DNA of 64,000 nt from Acidobacteriota bacterium. GTDB lineage: Bacteria; Acidobacteriota; Terriglobia; Bryobacterales; Bryobacteraceae. Under the pieces are notes generated by a model that had not been told where the DNA came from, ran no database searches, and worked only from the letters and a program-made list of their open reading frames with translations. Made by a program: the position numbers and the translations under genes. Below are positions 1-8,769 of this stretch, piece by piece; position 1 is the stretch's first letter, and every line of letters starts with the position of its first letter. Location of the stretch: the NCBI GenBank assembly GCA_018268715.1, contig JAFDVZ010000020.1:144788-208787 (forward strand). The letters are read 5' to 3'.

Positions 1-317
1 GCGGTCAGTTCCAGGCTGCGCAGCTTGGGCGTGGGAAATAGCGGGTAGAAGGTCTCGATGGAGGTCTCGTAGCCCCAGGATTTGAACTGGGCGGCGACGA
101 ATTCCGCGACTTCCTTGCCGGCCGGCGAGCCCAGGTGATGGGGCTTCGAAGAGAGGCGCTTGAGCCACTGCTGGATGTTGTCGCGGCGCAGCGTCGAATC
201 GAAGCGCTTTTCGCGCTCCGACTCGGCGGCCGCGTTGGCGGAGGTGAAGCCGGTGATGCCGGGCGATTGGGCGGACAGGATCGAAGTAAGAGTCAGTGTT
301 ACGAGTAAGGGTCTCAC
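1..317 (-). CDS. M28-type metallopeptidase, N-terminal part (gene runs off the window)
   Basis: About 105 N-terminal codons are present; the rest lies beyond base 1. The start is a GTG at 317 with GAGGAC six bases upstream; no ATG fits. Residues 1-19 form a signal peptide ending LTSILSAQS. The mature part has the segment RRDNIQQWLKRLSSKPHHLG followed by GSPAGKEVAEFVAAQFKSWG, which is how glutamate-carboxypeptidase-II-like (folate hydrolase type) M28 proteins begin, before their PA and zinc-peptidase domains. None of the metal ligands is in view, so activity cannot be judged. It follows another M28 peptidase by only 17 bases on the same strand, so the two are probably co-transcribed. The family call rests on the N-terminus alone. 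Confidence 0.72.
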   Translation of the reverse strand, partial: MRPLLVTLTLTSILSAQSPGITGFTSANAAAESEREKRFDSTLRRDNIQQWLKRLSSKPHHLGSPAGKEVAEFVAAQFKSWGYETSIETFYPLFPTPKLRSLELT

Positions 318-334
318 GTTGTCCTCAAAAAGAG

Positions 335-1663
335 TCAGGGCATGTCGGCCAGCACGTAGGCCATGACGGCCATGGCGGCGACGTTCAGGCGGAGTTCCTT
401 GGGGTCCACTTTGTCGGCGGTGTCGGCCTGGGTGTGGTGCCAGTCGAAGTAGTGCGTGCCGACCGTGTTGAGGGCGAGGCCGGGAACGCCCTGTTGCAGG
501 ACCGGGCCGATGTCGGCTCCGCCGCCGCCGGGGGTGATGCGGCCGGCTTCGATGCGCTCGAGCAGCTTGCCGATTTCCTGAGCCTGCGGCATGAGTTGCG
601 GGGCGACGCCGAAGCCGACGGGCTTCTCGCCTCCGCCATCCATTTCGATGGCCGCGAAGTGCTGCTTCACTTTGTCGCCAACCCATTCGCGATAGGCCTT
701 GCCGCCCGCGAGGCCGTTCTCTTCGTTGGTGAACAGGACGACGCGAAGCGTGCGGCGGGGCTTCAGGCCGAGGCGCTTGATGAGGGCCGCCGCTTCCATG
801 GAAGTGACCACGCCGGCGCCATCGTCGTGCGCGCCGGCGCCGACGTCCCAGGAGTCGATGTGGCCGCCGATGACGACGATTTCCTCGGGCTTTTCACGGC
901 CGGGGATTTCGGCGATGACGTTGGCAGACTTGGCGTCAGGCAGCGTTTCGGCGCTCATTTCCAGGCGGACGCGGACGGCGACGCCGGAGTCGACCAGGCG
1001 CTGGATCATGGTGGCGCCTTCGATGGTGACGGCGGCGGTGGGGATCCTGGGGACGCCTTCGGCGTACTGCATCATGCCGGTGTGGGCCGATTGCAGGCTG
1101 AGGGGCGTGACCGAGCGGACCAGGGCGGCCACGGCGCCGAGTTTGGCGGCTCGCGAGGCTCCGGCGGCGCGGTAGGCGACGGTACGGCCGTAGCCTTGAT
1201 ACGGCACGTTGTAGAGCACGATTTTGCCGCGGACGCGATCGGCGCCCAGGCGTTCAAGTTCATCGAAGCTCGAGACGGGGAGGACTTCCGCGGTGACGCC
1301 TCCCTTGGGCGTGGCGATGCTGCCTCCCAGGCCCAACATCACCATGTCCCGCTGAACGGGGGCGGTCATGGTGAGGCGTTCGGCGCCGCGGACCCAGTGG
1401 GGCACCATAACGAGGGGCGTGGCGATGTTGGTCAGGCCGTCGCGGCGCATCTCTTCGGCCGACCATTGGATGGCTTGCTCGAGGCCTTTCGATCCGGCCA
1501 GACGGTTGCCGATGCGGTCGCAAAGATAGGAGAGCTTGCGGTAGGCGCCGTCGCCGGCGAGGGCGGCGTCGATGATGCGGTCCGCGTCGGCCTTGTAGGT
1601 TTCGTTCAAGGGCGCCGCGGCGAACAACACCACGGGCGCCAGGAGGAAGATGGGGAGTCGCAT
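335..1663 (-). CDS. Secreted M28 family zinc peptidase (carboxypeptidase Q-like)
   Basis: This 442-residue exported peptidase should cleave small peptides outside the cytoplasm with a two-zinc centre. Residues 1-17 are a signal peptide (MRLPIFLLAPVVLFAAA). A PA insert with KIVLYNVPYQGYGRTVAYR sits in the middle. The metal-binding set is visible in order: GGHIDSWDVGAGAHDDGAG (His and bridging Asp), FTNEENG (catalytic Glu and ligand Glu), EMDGG (Asp) and HYFDWHHTQADT (His). Length and order match the plasma glutamate carboxypeptidase/carboxypeptidase Q branch. It lies 51 bases after the aldolase gene and 17 bases before a second M28 gene, at the end of a minus-strand run. Substrate is unknown. 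Confidence 0.9.
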   Translation of the reverse strand: MRLPIFLLAPVVLFAAAPLNETYKADADRIIDAALAGDGAYRKLSYLCDRIGNRLAGSKGLEQAIQWSAEEMRRDGLTNIATPLVMVPHWVRGAERLTMTAPVQRDMVMLGLGGSIATPKGGVTAEVLPVSSFDELERLGADRVRGKIVLYNVPYQGYGRTVAYRAAGASRAAKLGAVAALVRSVTPLSLQSAHTGMMQYAEGVPRIPTAAVTIEGATMIQRLVDSGVAVRVRLEMSAETLPDAKSANVIAEIPGREKPEEIVVIGGHIDSWDVGAGAHDDGAGVVTSMEAAALIKRLGLKPRRTLRVVLFTNEENGLAGGKAYREWVGDKVKQHFAAIEMDGGGEKPVGFGVAPQLMPQAQEIGKLLERIEAGRITPGGGGADIGPVLQQGVPGLALNTVGTHYFDWHHTQADTADKVDPKELRLNVAAMAVMAYVLADMP

Positions 1664-1714
1664 GAAGCGATTATGGTAGCATTCAGGCGACTCCCGGCGT
1701 CTTTGGGAGGGCGG

Positions 1715-2482
1715 TTATTTCGACAGCGCGCCGGCGATCTCGGCGGCCTTTTCGTAGAGCATGCCGGTTTCGCTGTTGCAGCCGAGAAAACGCATGCCGC
1801 GCTCGCGCCAGAACTGGGCCAGCGGCAGCGAACGGGTCTGTGTGCCGGGGGCGACGCCGTGGGCGTTGCAGGAATCGCGGATGGCTTCCATGGCGGCCAC
1901 CATCTTCGGATGCTGGAAGTCGCCGGTGACGCCGAGTGAAATCGACAGGTCGACGGGGCCGACCATGACGGCGTCGACGCCGGGCACCGAGAGGAGTTCG
2001 TCGCGCATGTCGACGGCCTTCTGCGTTTCGATTTGCAGGATGACGAGGGTTTCGCGGTTGACGTGCTCGAGGATCTGCGGGATGGTCGCCTTTTCGTAGT
2101 TCACGTAGGACGGAGTGAGGCCGAAGCCGCGCACGCCGACGGGCGGGAACTTGGTCCAACTGACGGCCTCCTGGAGGAGTTCGACCGATTCGACGCGGGG
2201 GAAGATGACGCCCTGTCCGCCGCAATCGAGGGCGCGGGCGACGAGGTCGTATTCGAGGCTCGCGACGCGGACGATGGGAACCATGTTGTTGTCGGTAGCC
2301 GCGCGGCAGAGGTCCTGGATGGTCTCCTGGTGGAAGACGCCGTGTTCGGTGTCGATGAAGATCCAGTCGAAGCCGGCGGCGGCGAGGATGCGGACCGCCT
2401 CGGGCGTGCGGATCTGCCCGTATCCCGTGCCGATTTGCGTGCGGCCCTCGGCCAGGGCCCGTTTGACTCTGTTAATGAACAT
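1715..2482 (-). CDS. HpcH/HpaI family aldolase
   Basis: This 255-residue cytoplasmic protein belongs to the class II, metal-dependent pyruvate aldolases that split or form 2-keto-3-deoxy sugar acids or 4-hydroxy-2-oxo-acids (HpaI, GarL and RhmA are the known types). Diagnostic segments are FDWIFIDTEHGVFHQETI, IFPRVES, LQIETQKAV (metal-ligand Glu) and VMVGPVDLSISLGVTG (metal-ligand Asp). The length is normal for the family. The ATG at 2482 lies 15 bases after the bshC stop, with a weak GGTGG upstream. It is followed by M28 peptidase genes, which do not help fix its substrate. Confidence 0.88.
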   Translation of the reverse strand: MFINRVKRALAEGRTQIGTGYGQIRTPEAVRILAAAGFDWIFIDTEHGVFHQETIQDLCRAATDNNMVPIVRVASLEYDLVARALDCGGQGVIFPRVESVELLQEAVSWTKFPPVGVRGFGLTPSYVNYEKATIPQILEHVNRETLVILQIETQKAVDMRDELLSVPGVDAVMVGPVDLSISLGVTGDFQHPKMVAAMEAIRDSCNAHGVAPGTQTRSLPLAQFWRERGMRFLGCNSETGMLYEKAAEIAGALSK

Positions 2483-2497
2483 GGGAACCGACCACCA

Positions 2498-4072
2498 TTA
2501 GACCACCAGAATGCGGTGGTCCGGGCAGTCCGGCTCGACGTGTTCGTAGATGGAGTCGATGAGGGTGGGGCCGTGTTTGGCGAGGAACGGCAGGATCGTG
2601 TAGAGGCGCTCCTGCAGGTGCTTGTTGGGATAGAGCAGGCCGGCGAGATAGGCCGCGTCCTGGCGGGCGCGCGCGTTGCGGCCCAGCGTTTCGCGGGCGG
2701 TTTTGTGCTCGAGCTTCGAGAGCTGATAGAGAATCTTGCGGCGGCTGTTTAGGAGCGCCGCACCGAGGGTCGGGTCGAAGGCTTCGACTTGCGCGTGATA
2801 GCGGTCGAGTTGGGCGGCGATGTCGTGGGCCGTCGAGGCCGCGGTCTGCTTCAGGCCGGGGGGGACCAGATGGTTTGCGATATGGTCGCGGATGCCGTCC
2901 TCGCCGGTGAAGACAGTGGGCCAGTTGAGCTGGTAACGCTTCAGCAGTTTGTCGGCGCGGGCGTCGAGCAGAGTGAAGCCGGCGCGGTGGACCACGACGG
3001 GCATGCGGCCCAACAGGGCCTGATAGATGGCCTGCGCCTGGGCGAAGTAGGCGAGTTCGGCGGGCCCCCCGACGTAGGCCGCCGTCGGCAGCATGTAGTC
3101 CTGCATGACGGGGCGCAGCAGGGCGTTCGGGGAGAGACGCTCGGCTGAATCCATCAGCTCTTCGGCGGAGTAGCGGCGGTCCTTGGAGAGATAGTCGCCG
3201 TTTTGCGAACGAAGGGTAAGGCGGCGGCCGCCTTCGAGCAGGAAGACGAGCGAGGTCTGAGGCTCCAGATGGACCTGTGTGTGGTAGCCCGCGGCGCGGA
3301 TTTCTTCGTTGCGGGCGAGCAGGCTCGCCTTGATGTCGGCGGCGGAGCGGACGGCTTCGCGGAGCAGCGGCGCGCCCAGACGGCGAATGCCTTCGTCGAG
3401 CGGGTCGACGTAGAGCAGGTCGTAACGGGCGAGCAGACGCTTCAGCAGCTCCCGGAACGATTCGCCCATGGTGCGGTCCGCGAGGTAGGCGCTGGCGACG
3501 TCGTCGGCGATTTCTTCGCCGAAGGGGAAGCCGCCCAGGGTCTGCTTCAGCTCCTTCAACGGGACGCCGGTGAGTTGGATGCCGCCGACGGGCTGCTGCG
3601 GGAGCGCCGCGCCTTGCGCTCGGAGAGAAAGCGGCTGGTGGCTGGGGCCGAAGGTCCAGGCGTGGTCGACTTCGGCGAGGTCGTGATCCTCGGTGGCGAG
3701 CCAGAAGACGGGGACCGCGGCGACGCCCTGCTCGCGCAGGCGGGCGGCGATGCGGACAGCGGTCAGGGCCTTGTAGACGGTGTAGGATGGGCCAGAGAAC
3801 AGGCCCACCTGCTGTCCGGTGACGACGGCCACCGTGCCGGGCTTGGCGAGTTCGCGCAGAGAGGGCGAATCGCCGTTCTGGTGGCGCAGAGCTTCGATCA
3901 GAGCGGCGCGACGGTCGTCCGGGTATTCCATGCCGGCGGCGACGTCGCGGATGGCGGCGGCGGTGGGCGGGTGGCCGTAGAATCGAGCTACGCGATCGAA
4001 ATGGTAGCTAAAATCTTCAAAAAGCCGCGTGGTGTGCGGGAGCAGGGTTTGGCGTAGACAAGCGGCGTCCAT
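2498..4072 (-). CDS. bshC: Bacillithiol biosynthesis cysteine-adding enzyme BshC
   Basis: BshC joins cysteine to glucosaminyl-malate in the last step of bacillithiol synthesis, the low-molecular-weight thiol that replaces glutathione in Firmicutes and some other phyla. The 524-residue protein carries the family hallmarks VAVVTGQQVGLFSGPSYTVY and VFWLATEDHDLAEVDH in its Rossmann-like core, and a long C-terminal helical part. The start chosen is the ATG at 4072; a TTG at 4084 is an in-frame alternative and neither has a strong ribosome-binding site. bshA and bshB are not in this window. The gene follows the DUF1501 gene by about 70 bases and precedes the aldolase by 15. Identification is firm; whether the cell makes bacillithiol depends on the other genes. 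Confidence 0.93.
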   Translation of the reverse strand: MDAACLRQTLLPHTTRLFEDFSYHFDRVARFYGHPPTAAAIRDVAAGMEYPDDRRAALIEALRHQNGDSPSLRELAKPGTVAVVTGQQVGLFSGPSYTVYKALTAVRIAARLREQGVAAVPVFWLATEDHDLAEVDHAWTFGPSHQPLSLRAQGAALPQQPVGGIQLTGVPLKELKQTLGGFPFGEEIADDVASAYLADRTMGESFRELLKRLLARYDLLYVDPLDEGIRRLGAPLLREAVRSAADIKASLLARNEEIRAAGYHTQVHLEPQTSLVFLLEGGRRLTLRSQNGDYLSKDRRYSAEELMDSAERLSPNALLRPVMQDYMLPTAAYVGGPAELAYFAQAQAIYQALLGRMPVVVHRAGFTLLDARADKLLKRYQLNWPTVFTGEDGIRDHIANHLVPPGLKQTAASTAHDIAAQLDRYHAQVEAFDPTLGAALLNSRRKILYQLSKLEHKTARETLGRNARARQDAAYLAGLLYPNKHLQERLYTILPFLAKHGPTLIDSIYEHVEPDCPDHRILVV

Positions 4073-4141
4073 CAAACGGTCCAAGGTTACCAGATGATGC
4101 GGCGCCTCCGGAAGATGCAGCCGGAGGAAAGTTTCTGCGTA

Positions 4142-5524
4142 TCAGACCAGAAATCCCGGTGTAACGCGATTGAAAGCGGCGAGGTTCGGGAAGACGTAAT
4201 CGAGGTCGGCGTCGGAGGTGGCGCCGAACCATTTCGCCAGTTCCGCCTCATATTGGTCGCTCGAGGTGGTGGGCGCCCAGGCGCCGCGGCCTCCGTCGGC
4301 GTCGTCCGGACCGCCTAGTTTCAGGGTCGGGAAGGTCCCGTAGATTTGAGCCGCCTTCACCGGGCCCATGATGAGGGCGTGCGATCCCCAGGCGTGGTCG
4401 GTGCCGGCGTTGCCGTTGGGCTGGAAGGTGCGGCTGAAATCGGATTCGGTGAAGGTCGCGACTTTGTCGCCGAAACCGGCGGTCTGGAGCCACGTGTCGA
4501 ACGCCGCCATGGCCGCGCCGAGTTCCGTGAACAGTTGGGATTGCGTGCCGGCCTGCGCGGAGTGGGTGTCGTAGCCGCCTTGCGAGCAGAAGAAGATCTG
4601 GCGGGTGGCGCCGAGCCCGCTTTGGGCGACGCTGATAACGCTCGCGACTTCGGCGAGCTGCTGGCCGAGATCGGTGGATGGGAATTGAGCCTGGATGGAT
4701 CCCGCGTTACCGAGCAGGGCGCTGACCGTTTTCGATACTTCGATGGCGTTCTTGGCGGACGACTGGGCGGCCTGGATCAGGGTGACGTTGCTTGGGAGTT
4801 TCAAGACCTGGTCGAGCGCGAGGGCCGCGTCGGGGTCCGCGTTGGCGACCGAGAAGCCGTTGCCTCCGACAGTGGTCGGCTGAGTGTCGATGCCCACCAG
4901 TTGCAGGGCGCCGCCGTTAATGCCGATGCCGGGCGGGAATTGGGAGGAGGGCGCGAGGCGGTCGAGCAGGCGGCCGGCCCATCCGCTGGACGCGTTGCGA
5001 GACGAGGACGCGTTCGGCGCGGTGACCGCGTTCTGCCATTCGGTCTGCTGGTCGGAGTGCGAGTAGAGGTTCGAGGGAAGTTTGACGGAGAGGTCCGGCT
5101 TGGCCGCGCGGGGGACGGGCGCGACCAGCGTCCCGACATTGGCCAGGAAGGCGAGCCGGGATGCGCCGGAGGCCGGCTTGTATAGAGCCGCCAGTGGGGC
5201 GAGGCTCGGGTGGAGGCCGAAATCCTGCTTCGAGCCCGGGTCGTAGACCGGCGCGAGCGACGCCTGCGCGATGGCCAAGCCCTGGCGCACCGTCTGGTAG
5301 TCGCTGTAGGGATAGGCCGTCCCCTTGGCGCCGCTGGGGATCAGCATGTTGTTTGCGTCGTTGCCGCCGAACAGGAAGATGCAGACCAAAGCCTTGTAGT
5401 CGGACGACTGGGCGGAAGCGCGCTGGCATAGCAGGCTGGCGGGTCCCCAGGCGGCCGCGGCCCCGACAGCGCGGGCGCCGAAGCGCAGAAAATCGCGACG
5501 TGATTTCATCCGGTCGAATAGCAT
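4142..5524 (-). CDS. DUF1501 family secreted protein
   Basis: A 460-residue member of the DUF1501 family, whose fold resembles sulfatases and alkaline phosphatases but whose reaction is unknown. The N-terminus MKSRRDFLRFGARAVGAAAA is a Tat-type signal (RRDFLRFG, then a hydrophobic stretch and an Ala-rich cleavage region). KALVCIFLFGGNDANNMLIP and FTESDFSRTFQPNGNAGTDH are the conserved family blocks, the latter followed by AWGSHALIMG. The ATG at 5524 was chosen over upstream in-frame starts because AGGAGG lies nine bases before it. It starts 13 bases after the DUF1800 stop, the standard arrangement for this pair, which is usually co-transcribed in Planctomycetes, Acidobacteria and Proteobacteria. 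Confidence 0.92.
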   Translation of the reverse strand: MLFDRMKSRRDFLRFGARAVGAAAAWGPASLLCQRASAQSSDYKALVCIFLFGGNDANNMLIPSGAKGTAYPYSDYQTVRQGLAIAQASLAPVYDPGSKQDFGLHPSLAPLAALYKPASGASRLAFLANVGTLVAPVPRAAKPDLSVKLPSNLYSHSDQQTEWQNAVTAPNASSSRNASSGWAGRLLDRLAPSSQFPPGIGINGGALQLVGIDTQPTTVGGNGFSVANADPDAALALDQVLKLPSNVTLIQAAQSSAKNAIEVSKTVSALLGNAGSIQAQFPSTDLGQQLAEVASVISVAQSGLGATRQIFFCSQGGYDTHSAQAGTQSQLFTELGAAMAAFDTWLQTAGFGDKVATFTESDFSRTFQPNGNAGTDHAWGSHALIMGPVKAAQIYGTFPTLKLGGPDDADGGRGAWAPTTSSDQYEAELAKWFGATSDADLDYVFPNLAAFNRVTPGFLV

Positions 5525-5537
5525 GTGGTTCGCCCTC

Positions 5538-8500
5538 CTACTGCTGCACCTGGTAACGCGGCGAAGACGCCGCCACATAGACAACCGCCCGCACAATGTT
5601 GGCGGCCGATTTGTTCGACCCTACCGCGACCGACAGTGCCGACTTCTCGTCGGCGGTCATTTCGCCGCGGTACAGCGCCTGGTTCACCGCCTCGATCAAC
5701 GTGGCGGGGTTGGCGGCAAGGTCCTGCCAGTTGGTGAAGTCCACTCGCACGGCTCCGGACAACTGGTTGTAGACGACGCGGTTGGCGAAGTTCAGGCGCC
5801 CCAGAGCGGTGGCCGCGTTGACGATTTGGAACTCGGGAGCGACGGTCCCGCCGACGCGGAAGAACGGGCTGAAGTAGTTGAACACGCTTGGCGCGGTCAG
5901 AACATTTTGCCCCATCGCCGTGGTTTGCGAGCGGATGCCGGTAGCCTGGTTGGTTACGGTGGCGTTCAGCGAGCGCAGCAGCCGCGTGGCGAACAACACC
6001 GGTTCATTCAGCTTCAGCGGGGCGCCGGCCTCGGCGTGGGTGAGGATGGCCGTCACCACCTGTTTCAGGTCCCCGTTGGTGTTCCTGAACACCGTCGAGA
6101 TATCGCGGACGTAGGCCGGCGACGGGTTGCTGGTGACCAGGCGCTGAATCAGCCGGTAGGAGATGAAGGGCGCCACGTTCGGATGGTTGAAGATGCAATC
6201 GAGCGCGCTGGTCAGGTCGGACTGCGCCTTGCCTCCGCCGGCGATGGAACAGGACGGGTTCGAGTATCCGGTGAACTTCAACGTCTTGGCCGTGACGTCG
6301 TGATGTTCCTCGAAGGCGATCATGGGATCGAAGTACCACGCCGGGTTGGTCCAATGGCTGGCGAAACCCGTTTGCGGCGCGTAGGTCCAGCCGGTCATCA
6401 CCTTGGCGAGTTCCTTTACGGTGGTCTCGTCGTAGGTGGGAGTGGCGGCGGCGCTCGCGTCCATGTTCAGGTTGACCAGACCCACGGTGAATAACTGCAT
6501 TAACTCGCGGGCGTAATTTTCGTTGGCCACCGTGTTGCGGGCGGGGTTCGCTTTGTCGTTATTCACCATGTCGAGGAAGTAGCCCATCGACGGGTTCCTG
6601 GTGACTTGCTCCATCAGCGTCCGGAAGTTGCCGAACGCATTGGTGGAGAGCATCGTCATGTAGGGCGCCATCTGCGCGTATCGGGTGTCCTTGATGGCGG
6701 ACACCACAAGGATCTGGCTGAGCGCGAAGGCGACCCGCTGGCGAAGCTGGTCGGGTCCGGTGAGGGCGTTCGTGAAGAAGGCGTCCTGCATGCGCGTGAC
6801 GCCCTCGTTGGCGTCGTTCGGCAACGGGTAGGGCGTGATGGTCGTCGCGGCCGGATCAAACTGCTCGGCGAGCCAGGCATCCCGTCCCACCGTCATCAGA
6901 TGCGCGACGCTTTCGGGCGTGGGTCCCCAACTGGCGAGTTCGAGGAAACGCACGGCTTCTGCGTAACTCATCTTGTTTCCGGTCATCTTCACCGGGACAA
7001 CGATGGAGGTGGACACGGAGGAGCCGGGATCCGGGTTCATCACCTTCACCGCGGCGATGCCGCCGGGCAAAGCCGGGATCGCTCCCGTGACGGTCAGTTC
7101 TGTATCCGAGACCCATTGCGTAGGCATCTTGGCGCCCGCAAAGTACACCGTTGCGTTCTTCGCGAAACCGAGGCCGGTGATCGAGAATCCCGAATCGCCG
7201 ACGCTCAGCGACGATGGCGACGCCGAAGTGACCGCGGGCGTGGGATTCAACAGGTGAATGGTGATCGACGCGACCGCCTTGGGGTCGGCGTTGGCCTTCG
7301 CGGTGATCGTGACGTCGGCGGGACTCGGCAGCACTGGCGGCGCGGTGTAAACGTTCTTGGCGTTGACTGAGCCTCCGCCAGTCACGGTCCACGTCACCGT
7401 CTGATCAGTGTTGTTCTGCACTTTGGGGGATAGCTGCAAGGTCGCGTTGCAGCGGATGGTCCGGCCATCCGGCGAGAGCTGGACGGCGACCGCCGGGAGC
7501 ACATTGAGGGTCCTCGCGTTGGAGGGCGTTCCGCCGGACTGCGGATTGGTCACGGTGAGTTGCAGCGATCCGGGCGCCGGCCCCTTGCCGGCGATGGTGA
7601 GAAAACCGGTCTGGGGGTCGAACGTCGACTCAATCACGACGTTTCCCCATTGAACCTGGGCGCCGGCAACGATTCCAGAACCTTTGAGAGTGACCGAGAA
7701 CGGCAGTTCGGTGTTGATGGAGGAGGGATCGAGGGCGGTCAATACGGGAACCACATTCAGCAGATTGATGGCGAGTGACGCGGATGCCGTTGGATCGGCC
7801 TTCGACACAGCCGTTACGGTGACAATCGTCGAAGGCGGCAGCACGGAAGGCGCATGATAGACGGCCTTCTCATCCACGGTCCCGTAGGCGGCGCCGCCCT
7901 TGACGCTCCACACCACGGTCTGGTCGGTGCTATTGACTACTTTCGAGCTGAGCGCGAGGCTGCCTCCGGTGCGCAAGGTCCTGCCATCGGGAGAGACCTG
8001 CACCTGAACCTGAGTGACGTTGAGCGTCGCGGAATTCGAGGCCCTGGCGCCAGGATCGGGGTTCGTCACCACGATCTGAGACTTGCCCGCCGCCGGCGCC
8101 ACGCCGCCTGAAATCCGCAGATAGCCCGTGGCGGCGTCCCATGTGGAGGGCGCGCTCTTACCGTCCCAGGACACTTGGGAGCCGGCCATGAATCCGGTTC
8201 CCTTAATCAGGACCGAATAGGCAAGCCCGGCGTTGATGGTGGACGGCTCAAGACCGGAAATGGTGGGCGCTGGATTCAGCACGTTCACGGTTGCGAACGC
8301 GGTCAACGCGCTGTTGGTGGAGTCCGTTGCGACGATCTTGATTGTGTTTGGCGAGGGCGGAGTGGCCGGCGCCGTGTAGACGCCTTTGACGGGATCGAAG
8401 GCGCCCAGGGAGCCGGTGTACGTGGAAGCGCTCGATTGCAGACTCCACACCAGATTCTGCGTCGACGCACCGCCAGTCGCTGTAACCGTGACAGTCCTGC

Positions 8501-8621
8501 TTTGCCCGGCGCGGAGGTCGACATTTGCTGGACTCAGCAGAATCGACGGCGCGTTAGACCCGTATAAGAACGGCGTCAAGGCCGCGGCAAACACACTAAT
8601 GGCAAGAGGTTGAGCGGTCAT
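5538..8621 (-). CDS. DUF1800 family secreted protein with Ig-like/IPT repeats
   Basis: A 1027-residue exported protein of unknown function. After a signal peptide (MTAQPLAISVFAAALTPFLYG) residues of about 25-530 hold alternating beta-sandwich modules: three IPT/TIG domains recognisable by PTISGLEPSTINAG, PVLTALDPSSINTE and PAVTSASPSSLSVG, interleaved with Ig-like modules that repeat VQVSPDGRTLR/VQLSPDGRTIR and end in INLLN/IHLLN. The C-terminal half is DUF1800, with YAEAVRFLELASWGPTPESV, FALSQILVVSAIKDT, NYARELMQLFTVGL and FEEHHDVTAKTLKF. The ATG at 8621 has AGGGTG six bases upstream. The usual DUF1501 partner follows 13 bases later. The N-terminal repeats make it about twice the size of a bare DUF1800 protein and suggest surface exposure or binding. 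Confidence 0.9.
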   Translation of the reverse strand: MTAQPLAISVFAAALTPFLYGSNAPSILLSPANVDLRAGQSRTVTVTATGGASTQNLVWSLQSSASTYTGSLGAFDPVKGVYTAPATPPSPNTIKIVATDSTNSALTAFATVNVLNPAPTISGLEPSTINAGLAYSVLIKGTGFMAGSQVSWDGKSAPSTWDAATGYLRISGGVAPAAGKSQIVVTNPDPGARASNSATLNVTQVQVQVSPDGRTLRTGGSLALSSKVVNSTDQTVVWSVKGGAAYGTVDEKAVYHAPSVLPPSTIVTVTAVSKADPTASASLAINLLNVVPVLTALDPSSINTELPFSVTLKGSGIVAGAQVQWGNVVIESTFDPQTGFLTIAGKGPAPGSLQLTVTNPQSGGTPSNARTLNVLPAVAVQLSPDGRTIRCNATLQLSPKVQNNTDQTVTWTVTGGGSVNAKNVYTAPPVLPSPADVTITAKANADPKAVASITIHLLNPTPAVTSASPSSLSVGDSGFSITGLGFAKNATVYFAGAKMPTQWVSDTELTVTGAIPALPGGIAAVKVMNPDPGSSVSTSIVVPVKMTGNKMSYAEAVRFLELASWGPTPESVAHLMTVGRDAWLAEQFDPAATTITPYPLPNDANEGVTRMQDAFFTNALTGPDQLRQRVAFALSQILVVSAIKDTRYAQMAPYMTMLSTNAFGNFRTLMEQVTRNPSMGYFLDMVNNDKANPARNTVANENYARELMQLFTVGLVNLNMDASAAATPTYDETTVKELAKVMTGWTYAPQTGFASHWTNPAWYFDPMIAFEEHHDVTAKTLKFTGYSNPSCSIAGGGKAQSDLTSALDCIFNHPNVAPFISYRLIQRLVTSNPSPAYVRDISTVFRNTNGDLKQVVTAILTHAEAGAPLKLNEPVLFATRLLRSLNATVTNQATGIRSQTTAMGQNVLTAPSVFNYFSPFFRVGGTVAPEFQIVNAATALGRLNFANRVVYNQLSGAVRVDFTNWQDLAANPATLIEAVNQALYRGEMTADEKSALSVAVGSNKSAANIVRAVVYVAASSPRYQVQQ

Positions 8622-8689
8622 TGAATTCACCCTGGGCTGCCCGGTGTTGGAAGCCGGCGCGGCCGTGTTTTCCCACGGTACACCACGCC

Positions 8690-8720
8690 CAGATAACTGT
8701 CTACCGGAATATTTTGACAA
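8690..8720 (-). promoter_or_regulatory. Possible promoter for the DUF1800/DUF1501 genes
   Basis: On the minus strand TTGTCA (8715-8720) reads as a fair -35 element, in an AT-richer patch that stands out in this GC-rich window, about 95 bases upstream of the DUF1800 start. The -10 partner is poor (TTATCT or TATCTG, 18-19 bases on). The call is tentative. Confidence 0.2.
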
Positions 8721-8769
8721 ATTCCTCGTATTCCAGCGGTGGGTTTTCGTTGTATACGCCGTCGGATAT

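Noticed and set aside
296..1939. Long open reading frame antisense to the M28 peptidase
   Set aside because: It is a high-GC shadow: the opposite strand has a complete peptidase with signal peptide and metal ligands, while this frame has no family match.
8622..8769. Second possible -10 element (TATACA, minus strand) in the spacer before the DUF1800 gene
   Set aside because: No -35 partner at a proper distance; the TTGTCA site is slightly better and is listed with low confidence.
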